A stretch of 64,000 bases of DNA, taken from contig NZ_CP017881.1 in NCBI RefSeq assembly GCF_002761295.1, positions 1,593,604 to 1,657,603 on the forward strand. The letters are read 5' to 3'. Of the stretch, positions 36,528-45,756 are shown in pieces (the first letter of the stretch is position 1; every line of letters starts with the position of its first letter). The position numbers were made by a program, and so were the translations under genes. The notes beneath the pieces were generated by a model. That model did no database searches, was not told the DNA's origin, and saw nothing but the letters and a program-made list of their open reading frames with translations. This DNA is from Methanohalophilus portucalensis (GTDB lineage: Archaea > Halobacteriota > Methanosarcinia > Methanosarcinales > Methanosarcinaceae).

Positions 36528-37340
36528 GTGGTGGATTTTTTACAAGACTTAAGTCCGGTAGTAAAGGCTCTACTTGCAGGAATTTTTACATGGAGTTTTA
36601 CTGCACTTGGAGCTGCAAGTGTATTTTTGATCAAAGAGATTAATCGCAAGTTTCTTGATACTATGCTTGGTTTCGCAGCAGGTGTGATGATAGCTGCAAG
36701 TTATTGGTCACTCCTTTCTCCTGCTATTGAAATGTCATCAGTAAAGGAAGTTCCTATTTGGCTTCCTGCGACAGTTGGCTTTCTTCTTGGCGGGCTTTTC
36801 TTAAGAGGAATAGATGAATTATTTCCTCATCTTCAATATGGCCGTCTATCAAAAGATGCAGAAGGTATCAAAACGTCTTGGCAGCGAAGTACGTTGCTTG
36901 TTCTTGCGGTGACATTACACAATATCCCTGAAGGACTTGCTATTGGTGTTGCATTTGGAGCAGTTGCAGTTGGTTCTGCATCTGCTAACTTGGCAGGTGC
37001 TTTGGCTCTTACTATAGGAATTGGTATTCAGAATTTCCCAGAAGGACTTGTGATTTCTCTACCTTTAAGGCGTGAAGGTATGGCTTGCTCGAAGAGTTTC
37101 ATTTATGGGCAGGCATCTGCAATAGTAGAACCAATAGCCGCTGTTGTTGGGGCCGGGTCTGTTATTTTAGTCGAATCAATATTGCCATATGCTTTAGCTT
37201 TTGCAGCGGGTGCTATGATTTTTGTTGTGATTGAAGATATCATTCCTGAGTCACAACGAGGTGGCAATGCATCTTTAGCAACTATGGGTGCAATGATAGG
37301 TTTTGTTGTAATGATGATTCTTGATGTGTCTTTTGGCTAA
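36528..37340 (+). CDS. ZIP-family metal transporter
   Basis: 270 residues, ~8 membrane helices. Metal-binding helix motifs HNIPEGLAIGVAFGA and NFPEGLVISLPLRREG identify a ZIP (ZupT/GufA-like) importer of zinc or other divalent metals. The start is GTG at 36528 or 36531; GGAGG is immediately upstream. Confidence 0.9.
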   Translation: MVDFLQDLSPVVKALLAGIFTWSFTALGAASVFLIKEINRKFLDTMLGFAAGVMIAASYWSLLSPAIEMSSVKEVPIWLPATVGFLLGGLFLRGIDELFPHLQYGRLSKDAEGIKTSWQRSTLLVLAVTLHNIPEGLAIGVAFGAVAVGSASANLAGALALTIGIGIQNFPEGLVISLPLRREGMACSKSFIYGQASAIVEPIAAVVGAGSVILVESILPYALAFAAGAMIFVVIEDIIPESQRGGNASLATMGAMIGFVVMMILDVSFG

Positions 37341-37638
37341 CAAGAAGTTGTTTTGTATAATCTGCAAGTAGAATACAAATATAAAATTTCAACTAACAAG
37401 TCTACTTAATTTATGTTTTAAATTTGCTATTTGTCACTCAATAAATATATAATTACTTTAGTTTTAAATTGACAATTCTGTGTTATTACTATTTTTAGTT
37501 TTTATAGCCTATTTAGTACTAAATAAGTAAGTAAGTTGGTTATTTGTTTTCACTTATTCACACATTTTAAAAATATAGCATAGGTTTTTAAGTTAATGGA
37601 TTAAATTATTAAATATAGTTTTTTAGGATGAATTAGGA
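37341..37638. other. AT-rich intergenic region
   Basis: About 300 bp with no ORF or RNA that I can support. A TATA-like TTATTAAATATAG at ~37606-37618 is 20-30 bp before the methyltransferase ATG and probably drives it. Confidence 0.4.
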
Positions 37639-38715
37639 ATGGCTTCAAGAATGACACCACCTGAACGCATGGCATCTGTCATGTCCGGGCAAAAACCAGA
37701 TCGTATCCCGGTAGTACCTTTTATTCTCGGGTATGCATCAAAGATCACTGGAATATCTCTAGGTGATTTCTATGCAGATGGGAACAAATGTTTTGATGCA
37801 CAGTTTGCATCAATGCGTCTTCACGGCTATGAACAAACACCAATGTATGGATATGCATCATTAGGGCCCTGGGAATTCGGAGGTAAAATCGGTTTTCCCT
37901 ATGGGAAAGGCCAAGGTGCACCGTATGTCATAGAACATCCTGTAAATACAATTGATGATATTGAGAATATAAGAGTTCCTGACTTTAAGAAAGAACTTCC
38001 CGGTGGGTACAAACAGGCTGATATCGTGGCTTCAAGATGTGCAGAACACGGGATGCCCATCACTGTACAGATAGGAAGTACTTTCACTGCCGCATCGGTG
38101 GTAGCTGAGACATCTGAATTTTTTTCATGGATCCTTACTGATCCGGATAAGGTGCACCAGTTACTCGAAAAAGTAAGTGACATGTTCATAAATGCACTTG
38201 ACTACTTTGCCAATAAATACGGTCCACAAGCCCTTCTTCCCTTTGATGGTGGTCCTTCAGAATCAAATACCATGATATCTCCACAGATGTTTGAGGAGTT
38301 TGCTTATCCATACATGCAAAAGATCCATAATCATGTTAAGGAATTAGGTATACATGCTGTACTTATGCATCCCTGTGCAAACCAGAATGCCAATGTTCCC
38401 TACTATACCAAAATGAGGGAGGAAAATGACTGGGCAGGTAAATATGTATGGCTTTTTGGTCCGGAAACTCCTATCAAGAACCAGATTGATGCATTTGGGG
38501 ACTATGATGTTATATGCGGTAATATCAATCCGCCATTGTTCCTGAACAGTACATACGAGGAAGTTCTGGAACTCTGCAAGGAAAATATTGAAGAAGGTAT
38601 TGATTCGCCGGGTGGCTATATATTGGCTCCGGGTTGTGAATTCCCGTTGGATGCTCCACCTATAAAGGTTATGGCAATGATGGATGCCGCCGAAATGTAT
38701 GGAAGTTACATCTAA
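37639..38715 (+). CDS. MtaA/UroD-family methyltransferase, orphan paralogue
   Basis: 358 residues, uroporphyrinogen decarboxylase fold. The zinc ligands of methylcobalamin:CoM methyltransferases are kept: H-x-C in VLMHPCANQN and the distal Cys in LAPGCEFPLDAPP. The N-terminus RMTPPERMASVMSGQKPDRIPVVPF is typical of the family. No corrinoid protein or substrate methyltransferase is nearby, so its methyl donor is unknown. It may serve methylated one-carbon compounds or cofactor metabolism. Confidence 0.82.
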   Translation: MASRMTPPERMASVMSGQKPDRIPVVPFILGYASKITGISLGDFYADGNKCFDAQFASMRLHGYEQTPMYGYASLGPWEFGGKIGFPYGKGQGAPYVIEHPVNTIDDIENIRVPDFKKELPGGYKQADIVASRCAEHGMPITVQIGSTFTAASVVAETSEFFSWILTDPDKVHQLLEKVSDMFINALDYFANKYGPQALLPFDGGPSESNTMISPQMFEEFAYPYMQKIHNHVKELGIHAVLMHPCANQNANVPYYTKMREENDWAGKYVWLFGPETPIKNQIDAFGDYDVICGNINPPLFLNSTYEEVLELCKENIEEGIDSPGGYILAPGCEFPLDAPPIKVMAMMDAAEMYGSYI

Positions 38716-38816
38716 TTTTCCTTCTTTTTCTTATTTGATTTTGTAGCATTTTTAATAAGACCTTTATACTTGCCGGCTTTATTGTTTAGAATACACTATT
38801 AAATGTGGGCTAACAA

Positions 38817-39662
38817 ATGATTCCTGCTGAATTCCTAGTCGTATTTTTTGGGCTTATTTCTGCCGCTTCCTGGGGAGCCGGTGACTTTAGCGGAGGATTT
38901 GCCTCAAAGAAGGCAAATGTCTATGCAGTGGTACTGATTACCCAGGCAGTTGGCGTGTTTCTCCTTGCAGGTTCTGCATACATAATCGGGGAAACGTTTC
39001 CACCGTTTGATGGTATTATATGGGGAGTACTTGCCGGTATTTTCATTAGTATCGCTCTGCTGTCCCTGTACAAAGGGCTTTCAATGGGTAAAATGGGCTT
39101 TGTTGCCCCTGTGTCAGCGGTTGTGGCTGCGGGTGTGCCGGTAATATATGCTGCTATTTTTGAGGGTTTGCCTGAAGTTCACAAACTGCTGGGTTTTGTG
39201 GTTGCCCTGATTGCTGTGTGGCTGATAGCCGCAGACAGTGAAGGAATCACTGTGCAGAAAAAAGATATGTACCTGCCTCTTACAGCAGGTCTGGGTTTTG
39301 GTCTTTTCTTTATTACAATAGATCTTGTAAGTGAAACGGCGGTTTTGTGGCCCCTTACTGCTGCCAGGATCGCTGCTGTAGGTGTCTTGCTTGTGTTCAT
39401 CGCCCTGTCCGGTCCGGTAGAGATGCCCGAGCGCAGTGTTTTGCCTGTAATCCTTGTGGCAGGGATTTTTGATACCGGGGGAAATACCTTCTATGCTCTT
39501 GCTTCCCAGGCTGGCAGGCTGGATATTGCATCAATTACCTCTTCACTGTATCCTGCAGGCACAGTACTTTTGGCCTGGTTCATACTGAAGGAAAAACTTG
39601 CTCAGAAACAATGGATGGGAGTGGCAGCTGCCCTGGTGGCTATTGTGCTGATTTCGATTTGA
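38817..39662 (+). CDS. EamA/DMT-family transporter
   Basis: 281 residues, ten hydrophobic segments in two EamA repeats (SAASWGAGDFSGGFASKKA ... and SSLYPAGTVLLAWFILKEKLAQKQWMG). Probably exports metabolites; substrate unknown. Starts with ATG at 38817. Confidence 0.87.
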   Translation: MIPAEFLVVFFGLISAASWGAGDFSGGFASKKANVYAVVLITQAVGVFLLAGSAYIIGETFPPFDGIIWGVLAGIFISIALLSLYKGLSMGKMGFVAPVSAVVAAGVPVIYAAIFEGLPEVHKLLGFVVALIAVWLIAADSEGITVQKKDMYLPLTAGLGFGLFFITIDLVSETAVLWPLTAARIAAVGVLLVFIALSGPVEMPERSVLPVILVAGIFDTGGNTFYALASQAGRLDIASITSSLYPAGTVLLAWFILKEKLAQKQWMGVAAALVAIVLISI

Positions 39663-39755
39663 TGGCAGAGCCCTTTGAAATTATTAGATAAGTTTATATC
39701 TTTATTAGTATATTTGTTATTGCTGTTTATTAATAAAGAATGGAGTAGTGATCAT

Positions 39756-40130
39756 ATGGGCCTTTCTGGTATTTTTGGTAATGCAGGTGTTGTTGAACCT
39801 GAGAAATTGGAATCGGATTATGGACAACTTATGTGTGACGGGGAAACAATAGAGATTGGCTTTGTTGTCATCCGGGATACGTTTATTTTCACAAATAAAC
39901 GGTTAATTGTCGTTGATGTACAGGGCATGACGGGCAAGAAAAGAAGTTATCTGTCGATTCCCTATGACAAGATATCAAAATACAGCATTGAGACTGCAGG
40001 GCATTTCGATCTGGATGCAGAACTTAAGATATGGATTGGCAGTGATCCACGGCCGATTGAAAAGACCTTCAACAAAAAAGTGGATATTTATGAGTTGCAG
40101 AAAGTACTGTCCACACATGTGCTTGGCTGA
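39756..40130 (+). CDS. Bacterial-type PH domain protein
   Basis: 124 residues from the ATG preceded by GGAGTAGTGATC. The pattern GFVVIRDTFIFTNKRLIVVDVQGMTGKKRSYLSIPYDKI is the bPH (DUF1696/YvbH-like) fold. An upstream in-frame hydrophobic extension has poor start support and overlaps the TATA box (TTTATATCTT, ~39692), so I exclude it. Function unknown. Confidence 0.8.
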   Translation: MGLSGIFGNAGVVEPEKLESDYGQLMCDGETIEIGFVVIRDTFIFTNKRLIVVDVQGMTGKKRSYLSIPYDKISKYSIETAGHFDLDAELKIWIGSDPRPIEKTFNKKVDIYELQKVLSTHVLG

Positions 40131-40339
40131 TTTTATCGGATTATGGTTTTTTATTTAGCAAGGCGGGTGATATGTATGCCCGCTGGATTCTTCTTATTTC
40201 AATGGGATTTCCTGTGTCTATTTATCGATGGAATTTGCAGGGGTTTAACTGTTTGTTGTTTTTGCAATAACTAATGCAATAAAATTATATGCATTGTATT
40301 ATTTCCCCTATGTATTATCACAATTAATGAGAGATCACA

Positions 40340-41872
40340 ATGAGCAGGGAATCAACGGGTGAGAATATCAATTTTGAGGAGAAGTTGTGGCAGACTGCAG
40401 ATAAACTCCGGAATAATATGGATGCTGCGGAGTATAAGCATGTCGTGCTGGGTTTGATTTTCCTGAAGTATATTTCCGATGCTTTTGAGGAGAAGTACAC
40501 TGAACTCAAAGAGGACGAGTGGGCCGATCCAGAAGATCAGGATGAGTACCTGGCCGAGAATATTTTCTGGGTGCCTCCGGAAGCCCGCTGGGAGTACCTG
40601 CAGAATAATGCCAAGAGACCGACTATCGGCAAACTTGTTGATGATGCGATGGCTGCGATTGAGAGGGATAATTCCACCCTGAAAGGTGTGCTGCCGAAGA
40701 ATTATGCCCGGGAGGCCCTGGATAAGCAGCGACTCGGGGAGTTGATCGACCTGATCGGAACGATAGGACTGGGAGATCGGGAGAACCGCAGCAGGGATGT
40801 GCTGGGCAGGGTTTACGAGTATTTCCTGGGCAGGTTTGCGGATGCAGAGGGCAAGCGTGGCGGTCAGTTCTATACCCCGCGCAGTATTGTGAGGGTGCTT
40901 ACCGAGATGATCGAGCCGTACCACGGCAGGGTGTACGATCCGTGCTGTGGTTCGGGCGGGATGTTTGTGCAGAGTGAGAAGTTCATTGAGGCCCATGGCG
41001 GCCGGGTTGATGATATCGCGGTGTACGGCCAGGAATCCAACCAGACGACCTGGCGGTTGTGCAAGATGAACCTTGCCATCAGGGGCATAGACGGTAATAT
41101 CCAGTGGGGCGATTCTTTCCATGATGACCGGCACAGGGACCTGAAGGCGGATTTTATCCTGTCCAATCCGCCGTTTAATGATTCGGACTGGAAAGGCGAC
41201 CAGCTGGCCGATGACAGCAGGTGGCAGTTCGGCAGGCCGCCGAAGGGCAATGCGAATTTTGCCTGGGTGCAGCATTACATCCACCATCTCTCCCCTACAG
41301 GCATTGCGGGTTTTGTGCTGGCCAACGGTTCGATGTCCTCAAATACCGCAGGCGAGGGAAATATTCGCAAAAGTATCGTGGAAGAGGACCTGGTGGATTG
41401 CATGATAGCCCTGCCGGGCCAGTTGTTCTACAATACGGGCATCCCGGCCTGCCTGTGGTTTGTGACCCGCGACAAGCAGAATAACAAATTCCGGGACCGC
41501 CGGGGTGAGGTGCTGTTCATTGATGCCCGGGAGATGGGTTATTTGCGGGATCGCACCCACCGGGAACTCACGGATGAGGAGATTAAGCAGATCGCCGACA
41601 CCTACCATGCCTGGCGCGGTGAGGATGTCAGTTTTACATATGAGGATATCCCGGGTTTCTGCAAGTCCGCAAACCTCGAGGAGATCGCAAAGCACGACCA
41701 CATCCTGACCCCGGGCCGTTATGTGGGCTTTGCCGAGGAGGAAGAGGACGATGAGCCCTTCGAGGAGAAGATGGAGCGGCTGACAACTCAATTGGCGAAG
41801 CAGTTCAGGGAGTCCCGGGAGCTGGAAGAGCGGATTAAGGAGAATTTGAAGGGGATTGGGTATGAGTTGTGA
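40340..41872 (+). CDS. hsdM: Type I restriction-modification DNA methyltransferase
   Basis: 510 residues. N-terminal helical domain, SAM-binding DPCCGSGG (~200-207) and N6-adenine catalytic motif NPPF (~276-279, within [18 protein letters not shown]). It methylates adenine in the HsdS-specified site and is needed for restriction. GC content is clearly higher than that of the following genes. It opens the island that ends with hsdR. Confidence 0.96.
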   Translation: MSRESTGENINFEEKLWQTADKLRNNMDAAEYKHVVLGLIFLKYISDAFEEKYTELKEDEWADPEDQDEYLAENIFWVPPEARWEYLQNNAKRPTIGKLVDDAMAAIERDNSTLKGVLPKNYAREALDKQRLGELIDLIGTIGLGDRENRSRDVLGRVYEYFLGRFADAEGKRGGQFYTPRSIVRVLTEMIEPYHGRVYDPCCGSGGMFVQSEKFIEAHGGRVDDIAVYGQESNQTTWRLCKMNLAIRGIDGNIQWGDSFHDDRHRDLKADFILSNPPFNDSDWKGDQLADDSRWQFGRPPKGNANFAWVQHYIHHLSPTGIAGFVLANGSMSSNTAGEGNIRKSIVEEDLVDCMIALPGQLFYNTGIPACLWFVTRDKQNNKFRDRRGEVLFIDAREMGYLRDRTHRELTDEEIKQIADTYHAWRGEDVSFTYEDIPGFCKSANLEEIAKHDHILTPGRYVGFAEEEEDDEPFEEKMERLTTQLAKQFRESRELEERIKENLKGIGYEL

Positions 41873-41896
41873 TTGGCAAGAGTGGAATTTGAAAGA

Positions 41897-42550
41897 ATGA
41901 ATTTAGATCAAATTTTAGACCTGTGTCTTGTAATAATAAATTTCATCCTGATCTTTTTTATTTTCCTTCAATTTAGAGATTCAAGAAAGCCTGTTATTTT
42001 GACAGGAATAATCTCTGGGGACAAAGAGGTCACCGACCAGCCCAGTGTTCTGGAATCAGGCACATTGTTTTTTGTAATTAAAAACGAGTCTAATAATGTT
42101 GCAAAATCACTTGATGTTAGTTACCAATTCCATTTTGATGCATATTCGATAGAGGGAAAAAGTACTGATAACGAGATTAGTTATCTTAATCCCGGAGAAG
42201 CAACAAAAATTTTGTTGGAAACCAGTTCTATACGGAACAACAATCCAGATATTTTTGATAATGTTATTGTGGGTGACACAAGAAAAGTAATTCCTAAAAA
42301 GACACTGAAGATGAACTTGACTTTGCAGGTGCGTTATAATCCAATTTTTATTGGTTTCAAAAATAAGATAGAGGATACTTATTATATAGAATGGCTATCT
42401 CTGGAAAATGTTCCGGATTTTGATCAACACCCTGTTTTTAATTGCTGGAATAAACGCAATGAGAATTTTTACATCTTTAAGACATATGGCTCGGCCCAGA
42501 AAGTCGAGTTAACTGAAAATCCGGCTGATAATATTACAGAAAATTTTTAA
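41897..42550 (+). CDS. Unrecognised membrane-anchored protein in RM locus
   Basis: 217 residues from the first ATG (TTG 41873 or GTG 41882 would add up to 8). One N-terminal membrane helix (LVIINFILIFFIFLQF) is followed by ~185 residues of beta-rich soluble domain (FFVIKNESNNVAKSLDVSYQF, a CARDB/DUF-like beta-sandwich pattern). AT-rich compared with hsdM, from whose stop it begins 24 bp away. No match recognised. Its place between hsdM and hsdS suggests an accessory role in the system. Confidence 0.55.
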   Translation: MNLDQILDLCLVIINFILIFFIFLQFRDSRKPVILTGIISGDKEVTDQPSVLESGTLFFVIKNESNNVAKSLDVSYQFHFDAYSIEGKSTDNEISYLNPGEATKILLETSSIRNNNPDIFDNVIVGDTRKVIPKKTLKMNLTLQVRYNPIFIGFKNKIEDTYYIEWLSLENVPDFDQHPVFNCWNKRNENFYIFKTYGSAQKVELTENPADNITENF

Positions 42551-42630
42551 TTTTGAGATAAAACTATAAATTAAAGGGGCTGAAAGGTACTATAATTAAC
42601 TACTTTCTATTATTTATGGGGAGTTATAGT

Positions 42631-43122
42631 ATGAAAAAGCGTAAACCAACAAAAAAGCAATTAGAAAATTTAGCGAAAGGACAAGAAATACATTTCCAAA
42701 ATCAATTGAAAAAGAGAGGCATTAATCTAAGCATGCCTTCAAGAAATGTGACCAGAGAATCCATGAGGCAACCTGCCACAAATAATATGACACAATTCAA
42801 GCCCAATGTTCAATTGTCATTATTCAATAAATTCATGGGATTAAAATTTTTCCCAATTGAAATTAATAATAAAAAAGAAAATCTTAACATTACAGAATTA
42901 CTCAACTATATTTTCTCCCGTTTAGATATTCACAGGAAGAATATACATTCTAATAACGTTAAAATTGATCAAATTACTAATTATTTAGATTCAAGAGATG
43001 AAAAATATGTTAATACAATTAATGCAATGAATACTGAAATATTGCAATTAAAAGAAGAAAACGCAGAATTAAAAGAGCAAATTAAGGTCATATATGAAAA
43101 TGCAACAAAAGACGAAGTTTAA
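42631..43122 (+). CDS. Unrecognised basic coiled-coil protein in RM locus
   Basis: 163 residues from ATG 42631, with GGGGAG 8 nt upstream. Basic N-terminus (KKRKPTKKQLENLAKGQEIHFQNQLKK), an Asn-rich middle, and a C-terminal coiled coil (NTEILQLKEENAELKEQIKV). It overlaps the start of hsdS by 29 bp, so it is translationally linked to it. The basic N-terminus could bind DNA or RNA; this is inference. Confidence 0.55.
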   Translation: MKKRKPTKKQLENLAKGQEIHFQNQLKKRGINLSMPSRNVTRESMRQPATNNMTQFKPNVQLSLFNKFMGLKFFPIEINNKKENLNITELLNYIFSRLDIHRKNIHSNNVKIDQITNYLDSRDEKYVNTINAMNTEILQLKEENAELKEQIKVIYENATKDEV

Positions 43123-44368
43123 ACAAACTGAAATTGGCCTAATCCCTGAAGATTGGGTTCTTGACACAGTTGAAAACCAGTGTGATATAATCATGGGGCA
43201 ATCTCCACCTTCTGAATACTATACACAAAATACAGGTGATTTACCATTTCTACAAGGTATTCGAACATTTTGTGACTTGTATCCTTGTTTTGACACATAT
43301 TGTTCTAGTCCCAAAAAAATTGCTGCTAAAGGAGATATCTTGCTCAGTGTGCGGGCTCCAGTAGGTGAAACAAACATTGCGCCGAGAGAACTCTGCATAG
43401 GAAGAGGGCTAGCTTCGCTTAGAATGAAAAATCAAAATAACCACTTTTTGCTGTATTTATTGAGGAATTTTAAAAATAATCTGATCGCCAAAGGTACAGG
43501 AACGGTATATTCATCGGTAAATAAATCTACAATATCTAACTTGAGATTGCCCTTCCCTCCTCTCCCCGAACAAAGCGCCATCGCTGAAATCCTTTCCTCC
43601 CTCGACGACAAAATCGAACTCAACCGCCGGATGAATGCCACCCTCGAGCAGATCGCACAGGCCATCTTCAAGCAGTGGTTCATCGATTTCGAGTTTCCGG
43701 ATGAGAATGGGCAGCCCTACAAATCCAGCGGCGGTGAGATGGTGGAGTCGGAGATGGGGGAGATTCCGAGAGGATGGGAAGTAAAGGAGCTGAAAAATTT
43801 TGGTAATATAATATGTGGAAAAACACCATCAAAGAAAATACATGATTACTATGAAGACGGAACTATTTCATTTATTAAAATTCCAGATATGAGAAATAAA
43901 ATATTTCCTATTGATACTGAGGATAAATTATCTAAAAAAGGTGCAGAAGCAATTTACAAGAAAAAGGTCCCTGCAAATTCAGTTTGTGTAAGTTGCATTG
44001 CAACTGTTGGTTTAGTTTGCTTGACAAATGAGGAAGCATATACAAATCAGCAGATCAACTCTATCATTCCAGTTTCGAGTGTGAGTCCTTACTATCTTTA
44101 TTTTGCTATGAAAGAACTATACGAAAAGTTACATTTGTGGGCTAGTGGTGGTTCGGCGACACTTAACCTCAATACAAAACAATTCTCTGGAATAAAGATA
44201 GTTATGCCACCAGCAGATGTCATGGTAAAATTCGATGATCAGAATGATTCCATTTTCAAGAAAATACTTTGTAACTCTGTAGAAAGCAAAGTACTTTCTC
44301 AAACCCGCGATTTATTGCTTCCTAAACTAATGTCTGGATATATACGTATTCAATTAAATGGTGATTAA
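43094..44368 (+). CDS. hsdS: Type I restriction-modification specificity subunit
   Basis: 424 residues with two target-recognition domains. TRD1 (~1-150) begins KQTEIGLIPEDWVLDTVEN; the central conserved region (LPEQSAIAEILSSLDDKIELNRRM ... FIDFEF) forms the helical spacer; TRD2 begins ESEMGEIPRGWEVKEL. A shorter conserved helix closes the protein (SQTRDLLLPKLMSG). The central region (~43555-43795) is GC-rich while both TRDs are AT-rich, a mosaic typical of TRD exchange. Confidence 0.93.
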   Translation: MKMQQKTKFKQTEIGLIPEDWVLDTVENQCDIIMGQSPPSEYYTQNTGDLPFLQGIRTFCDLYPCFDTYCSSPKKIAAKGDILLSVRAPVGETNIAPRELCIGRGLASLRMKNQNNHFLLYLLRNFKNNLIAKGTGTVYSSVNKSTISNLRLPFPPLPEQSAIAEILSSLDDKIELNRRMNATLEQIAQAIFKQWFIDFEFPDENGQPYKSSGGEMVESEMGEIPRGWEVKELKNFGNIICGKTPSKKIHDYYEDGTISFIKIPDMRNKIFPIDTEDKLSKKGAEAIYKKKVPANSVCVSCIATVGLVCLTNEEAYTNQQINSIIPVSSVSPYYLYFAMKELYEKLHLWASGGSATLNLNTKQFSGIKIVMPPADVMVKFDDQNDSIFKKILCNSVESKVLSQTRDLLLPKLMSGYIRIQLNGD

Positions 44369-44370
44369 TT

Positions 44371-45621
44371 ATGAAGGCAAAATCTGAGGAAATTAAACAA
44401 TTGCTTGATGATGATAGTTTTGTCGATTTAATGCCTCTCCAGCAGAAAATAAGAGATTTGAAACTTCCTGTTGAACATAATGAGTATACATTAAATGAAG
44501 CTGTAGTAGACTTTAGTAATGTAAGAGATCTTTTGCTAGAAAGCATAGATAATGGTGTTTTAGATGATTATGATATAAATTCAAGAGAAACTATACAATC
44601 ACACTTGACATCAATAAAAAGCAATATTGATAATATTTATCGAAAAGGGCAAAGAGAAGTACCGTCTTTGCTTAATAAAATACAAAATCTAAAAAAATAT
44701 GTTTTTTTGAGTATGAATCTAGATCTTAGAGTTTCGGGTTTAGTTGATTACAAGGCTAAAATATCTGAATTGAATGAATTACAACAAAAGTATAACTCTT
44801 TGCTAAATGAAATTGAAGATGCTGCAAAAACAAATAAAGAAATCCACTCTCAAGTTGAAATTATAAAAGAAAACCTGTCTCAAAGTAATGATCTAATTAA
44901 TCAACAAAAAAAATTGGATGAACAATTTGCTGTAAGAAATAGAAATACTTCTAAGATTACTTCCGAATTAGAATCTCGCCATAATCGTACTGAATCTATG
45001 GTGGATACAATTAGTGAATTTCATGAAAGCATAAATAATTATAAAGAAAGTCTGGATGATCATGAAAATAAAACACAAGAATTAATTGAAAATAATAAAG
45101 AATTAGAATCAAAAATTACTGATCTCTTAAGTTCGGCGGTTGGTGGGGCATTAGGCAAAACTTTTGGTGAGAGAAAGAGTGAACTTAAAGATTCAGAAAT
45201 ATTTTGGAAAAATGCTACCTTTGTTGCTATCTTGATTTTGTTTGGTGCAGCTGGGGCTTTATATTTTGAAATTTTAAGTGGAGTAGATGAAACTGCAACT
45301 ATTATTTCAAAAATTTCTTTATTAATTCCTGCATCAGCAGCAGTTTGGTTTACAGCTTCTAATTATAACCGTGAACGTAAATTGCTTGAAGAATATGCTT
45401 TTAAATCATCTCTTTCTCTTTCATTGGATTCATACAGAAAAGTTCTGAATGAAGAATTAGACGGAGATGAAAGGGTTAAGATCGCAGAATTTTTGATCAA
45501 TTCGATGGAAAAAATCTATTCATCACCTCTGGAAAATATATCCAAACATTCTCCTAAAGATGAAATTGAGATATCTCTGTTTGAAAAAATGATGAATTCT
45601 ATAGGCAAGAATTGGAAATAA
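44371..45621 (+). CDS. Unrecognised coiled-coil membrane protein in RM locus
   Basis: 416 residues starting 2 bp after hsdS. Residues ~1-270 are a long coiled coil. About residue 275 has a Gly-rich SSAVGGALGKTFGERK patch, then two membrane helices (ATFVAILILFGAAGALYFEIL and ISLLIPASAAVWFTASNY) and a cytoplasmic tail (ERKLLEEYAFKSSLSLSLDSYRKVL). The design, a soluble coil tied to two membrane spans, resembles membrane-linked effectors of some defence loci. No family identified. Confidence 0.6.
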   Translation: MKAKSEEIKQLLDDDSFVDLMPLQQKIRDLKLPVEHNEYTLNEAVVDFSNVRDLLLESIDNGVLDDYDINSRETIQSHLTSIKSNIDNIYRKGQREVPSLLNKIQNLKKYVFLSMNLDLRVSGLVDYKAKISELNELQQKYNSLLNEIEDAAKTNKEIHSQVEIIKENLSQSNDLINQQKKLDEQFAVRNRNTSKITSELESRHNRTESMVDTISEFHESINNYKESLDDHENKTQELIENNKELESKITDLLSSAVGGALGKTFGERKSELKDSEIFWKNATFVAILILFGAAGALYFEILSGVDETATIISKISLLIPASAAVWFTASNYNRERKLLEEYAFKSSLSLSLDSYRKVLNEELDGDERVKIAEFLINSMEKIYSSPLENISKHSPKDEIEISLFEKMMNSIGKNWK

Positions 45622-45673
45622 CTCATATATATGAAATTTTATTCTCTACTCTAGCAATCCACTCTTCCCAAAA

Positions 45674-45756
45674 ACTACCAATTCCCACCAAATTGGTAGT
45701 AATCTATTTATTCCAATAAATACCAATAAATACCAAAAACTAACGGATTGGTAGTT
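45674..45756. promoter_or_regulatory. Operator-like repeats upstream of fic
   Basis: A perfect 10-bp inverted repeat ACTACCAATT / AATTGGTAGT (45674-45683 and 45691-45700, 7-nt spacer). Two ATACCAATAAATACCAA-type direct repeats follow, and a further half (CGGATTGGTAGTT) runs to the fic start codon. A near-identical repeat lies upstream of hsdR. The Fic protein's C-terminal winged helix is a candidate ligand. Confidence 0.6.

Noticed and set aside
40352..41287. 311-codon antisense ORF inside hsdM
   Set aside because: Mirror frame of a GC-rich gene with clear SAM and NPPF motifs.
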